A stretch of 64,000 bases of DNA, from NCBI RefSeq assembly GCF_005280655.1, contig NZ_CP040058.1, positions 405,001 through 469,000 on the forward strand. The letters run 5' to 3'. This stretch comes from Anaerostipes rhamnosivorans (GTDB lineage: Bacteria; Bacillota; Clostridia; Lachnospirales; Lachnospiraceae). Each line of letters opens with the position of its first letter. The first letter of the stretch is position 1. Both the position numbers and the translations under genes were made by a program. This document shows positions 25,501-34,656 of the stretch, one piece after another. The notes beneath the pieces were generated by a model. It was not told where the DNA came from. It worked only from the letters and a program-made list of their open reading frames with translations, and ran no database searches.

Positions 25501-28185
25501 TTAATCAAATTTGATCAACTTGCAAATACTGCTTTTCAAAATGGTGTAAAGATCCCAAAAGAAATTTCCAAAGGGATAGCCTCTGGTGAGATGGCACCGA
25601 GTGAAGCAGTAAAACAGCTGCAAGACTACATAAACTTCGATTCAATGATTACAAATTTTGGACTAGCTGGAGATAAATCTGTAAAAGATCTTGTAGCGAA
25701 ATTAAATAATGGAGACATTTCTTTACAGCAGGCGATGTCGGGGATAAAAAATATTGTGTCTGAAGATGCAAAGCAGGTTCCTTTATCCTTTGGTAACGGA
25801 ATGATGCAGAATATGTTTGCTGTTGATGAATCTTCCAATCAGATGACTGATACGGTAAAACAAAATACAGAGAATATAGATACAACGTCGGGTGGTACAA
25901 ATGTTGTACAAACGTTTGGAAATGGTATTACTTTAGGATTACCATTATTGCAAACAGCAACAGATTTATTTAAAACACAATTACAGCAGTCTGTGAATAC
26001 TGATCTTTCTCCGGAAGCCGGGGTCACGGGGATGTCATATGCTAATGGTTTTATGCCAATACTTTCATATGTTGATACTTCGGCGGGTAGTTTAAAGACG
26101 ACGGCAATTGAAGCTACGTCCGGTGGAACGATGGCTCCAAATGGAATTAATTTAGGAAAGTCATTTAACATGGCTTTGACAGAACAGGCAGGGGGAGCCA
26201 AAACAGCCGGCGGTGCATACAAAAAGAAGGCCAAAGAGGGGGCTTCCGGCGGAACGATGAAGAAGGAGGCTAACTTACTCGGAGGTAGCTTTATTTCTAC
26301 ATTGCTTGCAACTGCCAATAAAGCCCAAATTGCTGGAGAAACAGTCAAAAAAGCAGGTACAAAGGCTTTACAAAACACATCTGGATATAAGTCTGCGGGA
26401 GCTAAAGCAGGAGAAGCATATGCTTCAGGCATCACATCTAAAAGTAGTCAAGTTGCTGCAAAAGGAAAAGAACTATCAGATAAAACTGCAAGTGGTGTAA
26501 CAGCAAATAAAGGGAAAATAAAAACTGCCGCACAAACTGCTGTCAATGGTGCAAAAAGTGTGAGTGTCAGTGGATTTACAAGCGTAGGAAAGAATATTGC
26601 AAAAGGGATAGCATCTGGAATCAATAATAATTCAGCAGTTGTATCTGTAGCAGCAGCAAAGGTTATTAGAGAAGCAAAAAATGCTGCAAATCAGGAAGCG
26701 GACTCTCACTCACCATCTCGTGTATTTAGAGATCAGGTAGGTAAGTATCTTCCACTTGGCATGGCTGTAGGAATTACTAAAAATACTAGTAAAGTAGTAC
26801 AAGCCACTAAGGAGATGACACAGGCAAGTATAAATGCTGCTAGAAATGATTTACAAATTCATTCTCCATCCATAAAATTTGATAAGATCGTAGGACGTAA
26901 TATCCCTAAGGGAATAGCCAAAGGAATCAAAAAGGAGCAGAAGTCTGTCGTTTCTGCGACCAAAAGTATGATTGCGTCTTTAGAAAAAGCAGCAAAGAAT
27001 CCCTTTGGAAAATTTGAACAGACAGGGACAACGTTTGTAGATAAATTTGAGGAAACTCTTAACAAGAAAAAAGATTCTTCCATAAAAGCAATAAAAAAAC
27101 TTGTGGATGACCAGGTAAAAGCGCTAAAGAAACAAAATAAGAGCAAAAGCAAAGATTATACAAAAGCTGGGAAATCAATTGTTAGTGCCTATACTAAAGC
27201 TATTACGTCAGAAACAAAGAAGCTTGTTACAAAGGCTGAAAAAGAAATTGAGGAGATTTCAAAAAAATTCCAAGAGGATTATGATCATATCAAAAGTCTG
27301 CAGGACGGTTTAGAAGATAAGCAGAAGTCTTATGGAAACATTTATGATCTGGATCAGAATATTGCAGATATCAAGCAGTACCAGAATAACCTAAAAGCAT
27401 TGGAAAATAAAATACCAGACAGCATGATGGAGCATATTCTCGGGATGAATATAGAAGATGCTACAGAATATATGGAATGGTTTAGATCCCTGTCGGCAGC
27501 AGAGCAGAAAGCTTACACTGATAAATGGAAACAACAGGAGTCCATGTCAGAAAATTTTTCAAAAAGCTTTTTTGCGGATGATATTTCGAGGCTAAATAAA
27601 GAATATTCTAAAAAGATAAATGAGGCCACTGCCGGGCTTGAAAAACAAATGAAGAATATCGGTAAAAATATTATGAGGGGGATGGCGAAGGGCATGAAGT
27701 CTGAGACCAAAAACCTGAATAAAACGATAAGAGATATTTGTAATAAGGTAGTTAAGGCGGCAAAAAAGAAACTTGGAGTCAATTCACCGTCCCGTGTTTT
27801 CGCTGAGATCGGAAAATATAATATCCAAGGAGCTGAACAGGGACAGGAAAAAGAAGCACCAAAGTTGTACAAACAAATGGAACATGTGGCTGATACCATG
27901 GCGGAGAAGTTCGCGAAGGCACAGATGAACATTCCCAGACTGCAAGACAAACTGCAGGCAGCAGTCGCCCGTCAGTCTGCTAAATTCATGGCAAATGTCC
28001 AGCCGCAGATTATTTATGCCGGAGGTGGCAGCGATACAACGAAGATAGAAAAGACGGTTTATACAGGACCGGAGAAGATTGAACTTGTAACTACATTAAA
28101 TGGCAGGGAGATTGCGAGGGGATCTGCCCCGTTTTTAAATCAGGAATTTGAGGCAATTGCAAAGCATCAGGAAAGGGGTGGTTGA
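22534..28185 (+). CDS. Phage tail tape measure protein
   Basis: 1883 residues from TTG 22534, with AGGTGA five nt upstream (a GTG at 22525 lies in that site). N-terminal helical region and TP901-type core (VEIAGAGHEAGMSETEILSFAG type segments), hydrophobic helices near residues 540-570 and 605-630, long coiled coils, then about four tandem 45-50 residue repeats of the IPKKLSEGIASGS...A...M type at roughly 875-1065. The C-terminus has three HSPS/NSPSRVF motifs typical of tape measures. It sets tail length; the size predicts a tail near 280 nm by the usual 1.5 angstrom per residue rule. The middle third (about 24100-27000) is visibly more AT-rich, suggesting mosaic exchange. Confidence 0.95.
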   Translation: MADNKIEIEVALNTEKIEKDWSRLAKTSGNEAEKASAQGQKSFKDTEKQSQNSSKKVGEHWKAASGIAKNALKSGMGGAKKVIRKTTQILVDAGTAAVKTGITFENAFAGVKKTVNASDKEMEQLRKGILDMSKELPESASEIAAVAEEAGKLGIKSNGILGFTKTMIQLGDSTSLSTEEAATSLSKLADITQMPQTEFSRLGSTVVALSGQLDTSEKKITDMAVEIAGAGHEAGMSETEILSFAGILSSAGQEAEAGSTAFSQLTSKMNQAAASGGNDLNEFARISGTSSEQFKKAFQEDAAGAVGSFLQGLDQINQNGGNTVKTLENLGLSDVQVQDTLLKAAEASGTFTETLAAGNQAWSDNTALQDKAGQQYETTENKISTLSNKFSQLGISIFDNVNNPIREAIDVVSGYVDQLQEVFDKKGLEGLAGELGSIFANLAEDVAKQAPTLIKTASQVVKAFISGLVKNGPKIQSAAKSLVKSLAGGIADVLPKEMGTAFRNLSNILIQVADKGITVLAKSLGFIAENFKIILPLIASTVAAVKTLLIVKSVVSAIDAAKTATESATVTTTLLKTALSVVSGEMKAAEAATLLCSKALAALGGPIGIAVIAIGALAAGIVAYNLTVDRTSELEKRVVSRQKSVNKSYQDLTKKLQENKKARDEAIHSAGQEGKKADKLFQKLQQLTKIENKSTGQKKQIKTIVDQLNEVLPDLNLNYDAENDKLNKSTSSIRKNIKAQKELLKAKAYAKQQEKTIDDIVETEEKQEKYIKEQEAAYEDLQKAKKKMGDAEQKSKDSGYGKVEEAAFAKAQKEAIKAEQAYKDITDKVDKTKKKLKELNGEYDSLGKKEIASENFAEYTANINKLAKEAGIKAKEIPESIGKGIQDGIYAGPQTGKDLLKLIDLDTLRKDVIAKSKDTGIDIPKKLSEGIASGSISYKDAIKQMSNLSDFQDAINKAGLAGVEIPKKLTEGIANGKYAVPQSIEQIQALIKFDQLANTAFQNGVKIPKEISKGIASGEMAPSEAVKQLQDYINFDSMITNFGLAGDKSVKDLVAKLNNGDISLQQAMSGIKNIVSEDAKQVPLSFGNGMMQNMFAVDESSNQMTDTVKQNTENIDTTSGGTNVVQTFGNGITLGLPLLQTATDLFKTQLQQSVNTDLSPEAGVTGMSYANGFMPILSYVDTSAGSLKTTAIEATSGGTMAPNGINLGKSFNMALTEQAGGAKTAGGAYKKKAKEGASGGTMKKEANLLGGSFISTLLATANKAQIAGETVKKAGTKALQNTSGYKSAGAKAGEAYASGITSKSSQVAAKGKELSDKTASGVTANKGKIKTAAQTAVNGAKSVSVSGFTSVGKNIAKGIASGINNNSAVVSVAAAKVIREAKNAANQEADSHSPSRVFRDQVGKYLPLGMAVGITKNTSKVVQATKEMTQASINAARNDLQIHSPSIKFDKIVGRNIPKGIAKGIKKEQKSVVSATKSMIASLEKAAKNPFGKFEQTGTTFVDKFEETLNKKKDSSIKAIKKLVDDQVKALKKQNKSKSKDYTKAGKSIVSAYTKAITSETKKLVTKAEKEIEEISKKFQEDYDHIKSLQDGLEDKQKSYGNIYDLDQNIADIKQYQNNLKALENKIPDSMMEHILGMNIEDATEYMEWFRSLSAAEQKAYTDKWKQQESMSENFSKSFFADDISRLNKEYSKKINEATAGLEKQMKNIGKNIMRGMAKGMKSETKNLNKTIRDICNKVVKAAKKKLGVNSPSRVFAEIGKYNIQGAEQGQEKEAPKLYKQMEHVADTMAEKFAKAQMNIPRLQDKLQAAVARQSAKFMANVQPQIIYAGGGSDTTKIEKTVYTGPEKIELVTTLNGREIARGSAPFLNQEFEAIAKHQERGG

Positions 28186-28186
28186 T

Positions 28187-28897
28187 ATGCGGAACATGCT
28201 TGGTGCTAGAATTGGAGAAAAACATACATACAGGGATTGGAACTTGGGATGGGTCGGTGTAACCATTGATTTTCCTGAGGCCAAGACATATCTGGTTGAT
28301 CTGCCAGGAGGTAACGGCAGTATTGATTTGACAACTACTTTAACAGGCGGAGATGTAAAATACAAAGACAGGAATATTTCTTTGGAGTTTAATTTAAGGG
28401 ATGAAGATTTTATATACTGGGCAGATGTCACCACAGCGATTGCTGATTATCTTCATGGGCAGAGGTTAAGGATCATCCTGGATATAGATACGACCTTTTA
28501 TTACTATGGAAGGCTTATGCTGGATACAGAAAAAACGGATAAGGAAGAAAGTAAGGTAGTGTTATCTGGCTCTGTTGACCCATACAAATATGAATTGTAT
28601 TCTTCCTTGGAGAAATGGAGATGGGATGATCTTTCATTTGTAAACGGTATCATCCGGGAATACAAGGATTTGAAGGTAAATGGCAGCTTGGAGGTCATTA
28701 TCCCGGGACGCCGGATGCCTGTGGTTCCAATTATTGAGTGCTCTACAGCCATGACAGTGAAATACAATGGTAACACCTTTTCTCTTCCGCCAGGAAAATC
28801 GAGAGCATTTGATATAAATACACATGAAGGGAACAATCATTTAATCATTTCTGGCAATGGAAGTATCTCAATCGATTATAGGGGAGGTGTTCTGTAA
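28187..28897 (+). CDS. Distal tail protein (Dit)
   Basis: 236 residues from ATG 28187 after GGAAAGGGGTGGTTGAT. Position between tape measure and tail lysin, and the pattern MLGARIGEKHTYRDWNLGW followed by VDLPGGNGSIDLTTTLTGG, fit Dit (siphovirus tail component), which forms the hexameric hub of the tail tip. It overlaps the next start by one nt (TAATG). Confidence 0.85.
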   Translation: MRNMLGARIGEKHTYRDWNLGWVGVTIDFPEAKTYLVDLPGGNGSIDLTTTLTGGDVKYKDRNISLEFNLRDEDFIYWADVTTAIADYLHGQRLRIILDIDTTFYYYGRLMLDTEKTDKEESKVVLSGSVDPYKYELYSSLEKWRWDDLSFVNGIIREYKDLKVNGSLEVIIPGRRMPVVPIIECSTAMTVKYNGNTFSLPPGKSRAFDINTHEGNNHLIISGNGSISIDYRGGVL

Positions 28898-31800
28898 TGT
28901 ACAGAGTAGAAGTGGATGGTCATACGATTCATGATCCGAGGGATGAGCATTTTATCCTGCCATATGCTAAGTTGGACTTAGAATTAAATAAAACAGGATC
29001 TTTTGAGTTCGACATCACAACCGAGAATCCGGGATATGAGTATGTCAGTCCAATGAAATCTGTCATTTCGGTTTATGATGATGGAAAATTAATCTTCCGG
29101 GGCAGGAGTACTACAGAGGAAAAGGACTTTTATAATACAGGAACATTGAAATGTGAAGGAGAACTTTCTTATTTTGTTGATACGATTCTCCGTCCCAGGA
29201 GCAGTGCATTTATCCGTCAAACAAACCGGTACATTTTCAGCGAGGTTGTAAAAGAGCATAACAATCAGGTGGGAGCAGATAAGCAGTTCCAGCCAGGGAT
29301 CATAGACGTTGATCAGGAAGAAATATCAAGTATATCATTTAATTATGAAAAACCGTTGGATTTTATAAATAAAAACCTCATTGAAAAATACAAAGGATAT
29401 TTAAGAATCCGGTATGCGGACGGGAAGAGATATCTTGACTGGGTGAAGCAGTACGGGGACCTCAGCGGGCAGGAGATCCGGTTTGGCTATAATCTGCTGG
29501 ACTTAAAAAAGACACTAGTTTCGGCGGATGTATGTACAGTGGTCGTACCGGTTGGAGGAAGTGATAAAAAGGTCACAGTAAAAAATGCGGTAGTGGGTGG
29601 GAAAACTTACGGAAAAGATTATATACTAAGCGATGAGGCAGTGAATTACTTTGGGAAAATTATTAAAATGCAGGAATTCCCAGACAAGAAATCTCCAAAC
29701 GAACTTTATACAGAAGGAGAAAAATGGCTTCTTGAAAATATGAAGTCCAGCCTGACTGTGGAACTAACAGCCTTGGACCTGCACATGGTGGATGTGAATA
29801 TAGATGATTTTAAACTTGGGGATCTGGTCAAAGTGGTCAGCGTTCCTCATTCAATTGTTTTTAAGGATGACCTGCCAGTCATTGAAAAGTACAGCTACGA
29901 TATTACGGATCCGAGCAAGAATACGATCACAGTGGGGAAAACCTTAAAAGTATTCACGGAGCGTAAAGATCCGGTCATTTATGACAAAGTACAGGAAGTG
30001 ACTGGTAGGTTTGAAGGTTATGTGGAGACAACGGACGGGAAGATTGAAGAGATCACAAATGAAATCCAGGAATTCAAAACCCTAGTGATCCAAGATTTCA
30101 CTGCGGTCAATGGATCTATAGAACAACTGACCTCAAAACAGGCAGACTTTGAGACTGCGACTGCAGAGAACTTCATATCTACGAATGCTGAGATTTCTAA
30201 CTTAAGCGGAGATTTTGTGTTATTTAAGACCGGAGAATTTGACTCTCTGAAAGCAAAGCAGGCAGACTTTCAGACTGCTACAGCCGAACATTTTACAGCG
30301 CTCCAGGCCCAGATCGACAGCCTGGATGTAGGAAATCTTGACGCTAAGTATGCGACGATTGAGAATCTAAATGCCGCGAATGCAACGATTAAAAAACTGG
30401 AATCAGAAACGGTCAAAACTTCATTTTTAGAATCAAACTATATGAAAACCGTTGATATGAAAACTGAGTTTGCAACGATTACAAACCTAAACGCTCTATC
30501 TGCCAGGATCGGTGATCTTGAAACAAACAGTATCGATACAAAATATCTGGATACCAATTATGCAAAGATCGACCTTGCGAATATTGCGGATGGTGTTATT
30601 AAAAACGCAATGATCGCAAAAGGGGCGATTGACACCGTACAGATCGCAGATAGTTCTATCACAAGCGCCAAGATTGTAGAACTTGCGGCAAATAAGATTA
30701 CTTCGGGTACATTGTCTGTAGAACGGTTGGAGATCAGGGGAAGCAGCAAGAGCATCGTTTACTCCCTAAACAATATAACTGGTGCTTTGCAGACACAGAA
30801 CGTAGAAACGTTGAATGGTGAGATTATGACCCCTAGGACGATCACTGCAGATAAACTGGTTGCCAAGTCGATCACAGCTGGAGAGATAGCTGCTGCGACG
30901 ATCACAGCGACAGAGATCCTTGGAAATACGATTACTGCGGATAAGTTAAAGGCGGGGACAATTACGGCAACAAGTGGATGTATTGCAAGCTTGGATGCGA
31001 ATAAGATCACAGTGGGGGTACTAAATGCTGCGAGGATCGAAGCAAGGAGCATTACAGCGGATAAGATAAAAGCAGGCACGATAACTGGTGATGAGATATC
31101 CGCAGGGACAATTACCGGGGAACACATCGTTGCGGAGTCTATCACAGCTACAAGTTTGGATGTAAATAGTATCTTTGCACAGGATATTACGGCAACTGGT
31201 ACCATTACCGGAATAAATCTGGTCGGAGCAACAGGAAGTTTTTCTGGTAATATTACTGCTAATTCGGGGGAAATTGGTGGATGGAATATTTCTATAAATG
31301 GAATTTATAAAAATCTGCCTCAAGTTTGTAATATTCAAAATTATAACGCTTCTACACATGATAATTTTACTGGAACCTTTATAGGAAGTAGTGGATACAG
31401 TAGTTTTACTGCAAAACCAACAACATATGAATCTATGGAAACCGGGAAACTAGTAAATGGATCTTTAGCAAATAATACGATTATACAGAATGGAAAACTT
31501 AAATTATATGAATCACGCTATTCAAAGCAAGAAAATATATGGAATCCTGAATTCGGGGCTTATCTAACGCGGGTTGAAATCGGTGGAAGAACAATAAAAA
31601 TAAGCGAAAATGATAGTGCAGAGTTTACGGATAGTGGATGGACAGATGTTATCAAAATTGATCCATATTACATAAGCTGTCCAGCTTTAACAATTAGTTC
31701 AAGTATTGAAACAGATAATGTTATTACTCTTGAAAGTGATGGGATGATAACTTGTGGCGGGGTTCTCTGCAGAGGCGACGGTATTGGTACTAGCGGCGAT

Positions 31801-32646
31801 ATAAGACTTACAGGAACTAATTATCTTAAAGGTTCTGAAGTGAATTTAATAAGATGGACAGGTAGTGAAGTTGGTGTTGGTGATAGTTCTAAAGTAACTG
31901 GAATATGGGGCAGCAAAATGAACATGCATTGTAATATACAGCTTAACCCCAATGATAATACAAAATATCTTAATACATCAGGTAATGCCCGTCTCGGTTA
32001 TCTAACCATGGATGGAAATATTGCATTACAGGATCACAATATGAACGTTACAGGAGAACATGGTTTATATTCAAATACGATGTCTAATTATATTGTACGA
32101 TACTATATTTCTGGATCAACAAAAAGTACGGCGTTAGGAAATAATAGTTACCAGACCCGTATTTATGGATCTTCTGTCTGGGCTAATAAAGCGATATCCA
32201 CGTCAGATGAAAGAATTAAAGAAAGTTTTAGTTCTTTGGAACAATATGAAGATATTTTCATGTCTCTTAATCCAACGGCATATCAATTTCTAGAAGGATA
32301 TGAGCCAACAAAATTAACTCACTTTGGTTTTAGAGCGCAGCAAATTAGAAAAGCATTTTCAAAGAGAAACTTGGATCCTTCTTATTATGCTCTTAATGGA
32401 GAAACATCTGTTGATGCAAAGGATTATAATGAGCGAATGGGTATTAATCCAGATTACGAAACTGAGTATGGAATCTGTTATGAAGAAATGATAGCTTTAA
32501 ATACACACATGATACAGAAAAATAGAAAAGATATGAATAATCAAATAAGCAGAATCGATATGCAGGAAGCAATCATAAACGACCTTCAAACCCGACTCTG
32601 GCAGGCAGAAAAACAAATAAAGGAACTCAAACAGACAGCTCAATAA
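28897..32646 (+). CDS. Tail-associated host-binding protein with S74 chaperone
   Basis: 1249 residues. Residues 1-370 are the prophage tail endopeptidase (Tal) hub domain. Residues about 380-570 are coiled coil, and 640-770 is a beta-helix of repeats such as ITADKLKAGTITA. The C-terminus, from STSDERIKESFSSLEQ near residue 1100, is a Peptidase_S74 intramolecular chaperone, which trimerises the fibre and then cuts itself off using the Ser-Lys pair in SDERIK. From about 31220 on, the DNA is clearly more AT-rich than upstream, suggesting the receptor-binding part was exchanged. Confidence 0.88.
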   Translation: MYRVEVDGHTIHDPRDEHFILPYAKLDLELNKTGSFEFDITTENPGYEYVSPMKSVISVYDDGKLIFRGRSTTEEKDFYNTGTLKCEGELSYFVDTILRPRSSAFIRQTNRYIFSEVVKEHNNQVGADKQFQPGIIDVDQEEISSISFNYEKPLDFINKNLIEKYKGYLRIRYADGKRYLDWVKQYGDLSGQEIRFGYNLLDLKKTLVSADVCTVVVPVGGSDKKVTVKNAVVGGKTYGKDYILSDEAVNYFGKIIKMQEFPDKKSPNELYTEGEKWLLENMKSSLTVELTALDLHMVDVNIDDFKLGDLVKVVSVPHSIVFKDDLPVIEKYSYDITDPSKNTITVGKTLKVFTERKDPVIYDKVQEVTGRFEGYVETTDGKIEEITNEIQEFKTLVIQDFTAVNGSIEQLTSKQADFETATAENFISTNAEISNLSGDFVLFKTGEFDSLKAKQADFQTATAEHFTALQAQIDSLDVGNLDAKYATIENLNAANATIKKLESETVKTSFLESNYMKTVDMKTEFATITNLNALSARIGDLETNSIDTKYLDTNYAKIDLANIADGVIKNAMIAKGAIDTVQIADSSITSAKIVELAANKITSGTLSVERLEIRGSSKSIVYSLNNITGALQTQNVETLNGEIMTPRTITADKLVAKSITAGEIAAATITATEILGNTITADKLKAGTITATSGCIASLDANKITVGVLNAARIEARSITADKIKAGTITGDEISAGTITGEHIVAESITATSLDVNSIFAQDITATGTITGINLVGATGSFSGNITANSGEIGGWNISINGIYKNLPQVCNIQNYNASTHDNFTGTFIGSSGYSSFTAKPTTYESMETGKLVNGSLANNTIIQNGKLKLYESRYSKQENIWNPEFGAYLTRVEIGGRTIKISENDSAEFTDSGWTDVIKIDPYYISCPALTISSSIETDNVITLESDGMITCGGVLCRGDGIGTSGDIRLTGTNYLKGSEVNLIRWTGSEVGVGDSSKVTGIWGSKMNMHCNIQLNPNDNTKYLNTSGNARLGYLTMDGNIALQDHNMNVTGEHGLYSNTMSNYIVRYYISGSTKSTALGNNSYQTRIYGSSVWANKAISTSDERIKESFSSLEQYEDIFMSLNPTAYQFLEGYEPTKLTHFGFRAQQIRKAFSKRNLDPSYYALNGETSVDAKDYNERMGINPDYETEYGICYEEMIALNTHMIQKNRKDMNNQISRIDMQEAIINDLQTRLWQAEKQIKELKQTAQ

Positions 32647-32682
32647 GCTGTCTGTTTTGTTATACAAAGAAAGGAGAACATT

Positions 32683-32922
32683 ATGTTAGAAACTAAGAAA
32701 AGTACCACACTCACAGGAATTATTTCGGTTAAGGATGGTGATGCAGATAAGCAGGTTGTCTACCTAAACGCAAATCTATCCGCAGACAGTGGCAATGATA
32801 ACATTTCACAGACTATCCAAGACAAAGTATTGTATGCGGCAAACAAGGTAGAGATCCGAAAAGATGTCGCAGAATTTACGAAAGAAGTATATCACATTCA
32901 GGACCAGGAGGTAACAGAATAG
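32683..32922 (+). CDS. Phage hypothetical protein (79 aa)
   Basis: ATG after AAAGGAGAACATT. 79 residues, hydrophilic (LTGIISVKDGDADKQVVYLNA). Its stop codon TAG directly precedes the next ATG. Family not recognised; position suggests a tail-tip accessory or assembly protein. Confidence 0.65.
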   Translation: MLETKKSTTLTGIISVKDGDADKQVVYLNANLSADSGNDNISQTIQDKVLYAANKVEIRKDVAEFTKEVYHIQDQEVTE

Positions 32923-33318
32923 ATGAAGATGAGATTAAGCGAAGTGCAAGAAAGATTACAGGGCCTTTTAAATATTTCAGGAAAGAAATTTCCAGCAAAG
33001 GTCAGCTATGCGATCATGAAGAACGAAAAGGCTCTGGAATCAGAGTACAAAGTTATAGACGAGCAGAGGATAAAGATCTGTGAAGCATATGCAGAGAAAG
33101 ATGATGAAGGAAATGCCATAGTAAAAGAAGAGAAATATGTTTTTTCATCCGCTAATCAGGCTGCTTGTGACAAAGAGTATAAAGAGCTCCTGGCAGAAGA
33201 AATTGAAGTGGATATTTGCACGATAGATGCAGAAGAACTGGACAAATGTGACGACAGCAGCCGCTACGATGTGCCAACAGCAGCAGATTTCATGACATTG
33301 GAATTTATGTTTAAGTAA
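32923..33318 (+). CDS. DUF1617-like phage protein
   Basis: 131 residues: an RLSEVQERLQGLLNI start, helical middle and C-terminal TAADFMTLEFMFK resemble DUF1617 proteins found between tail fibre and lysis genes of Firmicute phages. Unknown function. Confidence 0.65.
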   Translation: MKMRLSEVQERLQGLLNISGKKFPAKVSYAIMKNEKALESEYKVIDEQRIKICEAYAEKDDEGNAIVKEEKYVFSSANQAACDKEYKELLAEEIEVDICTIDAEELDKCDDSSRYDVPTAADFMTLEFMFK

Positions 33319-33327
33319 GGAGGCAGT

Positions 33328-34152
33328 ATGACAGTACAGGAAGCAACAAGCAATATACGGGACGCGGAGTTCGGCGCAGATGTGCGTGAATCGATTGCTG
33401 CAGGGATCGAAAGCATTGATGATTTTACACGGACAAATGTGGAAGAGATCAAGACATCTGTCAATGATACAGGACAAAGACAGGAAGATCTTAACAGCCG
33501 GTTTGATGAATACATAAAGAACATGTCTTCTGAAAATCCATCGGTTGCAGAAGTGGTAGATGCAAGGTCAAATGCAGAGGGTGTTGTTTCGGAAACATTA
33601 AAAGCAAGACTGGACGGTATGGATTCAGTAGTAAAAGCAGTTCAAGAGAGCTTACTGGATCTTATGCATCCGGTAGGATCAATTTACATCACAACATCAG
33701 AGATCCCTCCGGAAAATATCTTAGGGGGGAAGTGGGAGCCCTATGCCCAGGGACGTACACTGGTAGGTGTAAATGAACAGGTAGAAAAATATAATACAGC
33801 CGGGAACCCGGGAGGTGAAGAATCAGTAAAGCTTACAGTAAATCAGATACCGTCGCACGGACATAATGTGTCAGTGAACAACAGCGGCAGTTGTTCCATC
33901 GCAAAATCTGGAGGACACACTCATAAATTCAAAGTACTTAGAAATCAGACCAAGACAGACGGTGCAAGGGATGTGATCCATGTGGATGGAACAGGATCAC
34001 AGTGGAACTCAGTGATAACAGACAATGGTGCACATACACATACAGTGCCGAACCACAAGCATACGCTCACACAGTCAAATGTCGGCGGTGGGCAGGAACA
34101 TAACAATATGCAGCCATACATTACAGTATTTATGTGGGTACGGATTTCTTAA
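33328..34152 (+). CDS. Baseplate/tail-tip receptor-binding protein with Gp10-like C-terminus
   Basis: 274 residues, ATG after AGGAGGCAGT. N-terminal helical coiled coil (to about 110). C-terminal half has HPVGSIYIT, GGKWEPYAQGRTLVG, several HxH pairs (GGHTHKF, GAHTHTVPNHKH) and HNNMQPYITVFMWVRIS, the signature of T4 gp10/gp12-type collar domains in which HxH motifs bind metal in a trimer. Likely binds the host surface or closes the tail tip. Confidence 0.8.
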   Translation: MTVQEATSNIRDAEFGADVRESIAAGIESIDDFTRTNVEEIKTSVNDTGQRQEDLNSRFDEYIKNMSSENPSVAEVVDARSNAEGVVSETLKARLDGMDSVVKAVQESLLDLMHPVGSIYITTSEIPPENILGGKWEPYAQGRTLVGVNEQVEKYNTAGNPGGEESVKLTVNQIPSHGHNVSVNNSGSCSIAKSGGHTHKFKVLRNQTKTDGARDVIHVDGTGSQWNSVITDNGAHTHTVPNHKHTLTQSNVGGGQEHNNMQPYITVFMWVRIS

Positions 34153-34162
34153 AGGAGCGGGG

Positions 34163-34447
34163 ATGTTGGAACAGATACTAGCGATGTGTGGTGCAATCAG
34201 CATCATCGGAGGAGCCGGGGCAGTGATCTATAAGGTCGTGCACCCGGCTTTTCGTTTTAAAAATAGAGTTGATCTTTTGGAAGAACATTCACAAAAGGAT
34301 TATAGACGCCTGGCAAATTTAGAAGAAATGCAGAAACAGCAGAACAAATGCCTTGCTGCTATGCTGAACCATCAGATCACCGGCAACGGTATAGAAAATA
34401 TGAAAAAGATCAGAGATGAACTTCTTGAAAGCATCATTGAAAAATAA
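34163..34447 (+). CDS. Phage lysis accessory membrane protein
   Basis: 94 residues from ATG 34163 after AAAGGAGCGGGG. One N-terminal membrane helix (LAMCGAISIIGGAGAVIY), then a charged coiled coil. This architecture and the place before the holin match XhlA/holin-associated proteins. Confidence 0.65.
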   Translation: MLEQILAMCGAISIIGGAGAVIYKVVHPAFRFKNRVDLLEEHSQKDYRRLANLEEMQKQQNKCLAAMLNHQITGNGIENMKKIRDELLESIIEK

Positions 34448-34462
34448 GAAGGGAGATATAAA

Positions 34463-34654
34463 ATGAGAAATTGGGAAAATTGGGCCCGTGCCGCAGGAAT
34501 CAGAGCGCTGAAGACTGCTGCACAGACAGCGGCAGCAACGATTGGGACCACAGCAGCACTGTCTTCTGTTGACTGGAAAATGGTATTATCTACAGCAGCA
34601 TTGGCTGGAATTATTTCCATGCTGACTTCTGTAGCTGGGATTCCGGAGGAATAA
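34463..34654 (+). CDS. Phage holin (r1t type)
   Basis: 63 residues, with two hydrophobic helices around WKMVLSTAALAGIISMLTSV and an alanine-rich first helix (RALKTAAQTAAATIGTTAAL). Same layout as the Lactococcus phage r1t holin. It permeabilises the membrane so the amidase encoded two nt later can reach the wall. Confidence 0.85.
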   Translation: MRNWENWARAAGIRALKTAAQTAAATIGTTAALSSVDWKMVLSTAALAGIISMLTSVAGIPEE

Positions 34655-34656
34655 AG

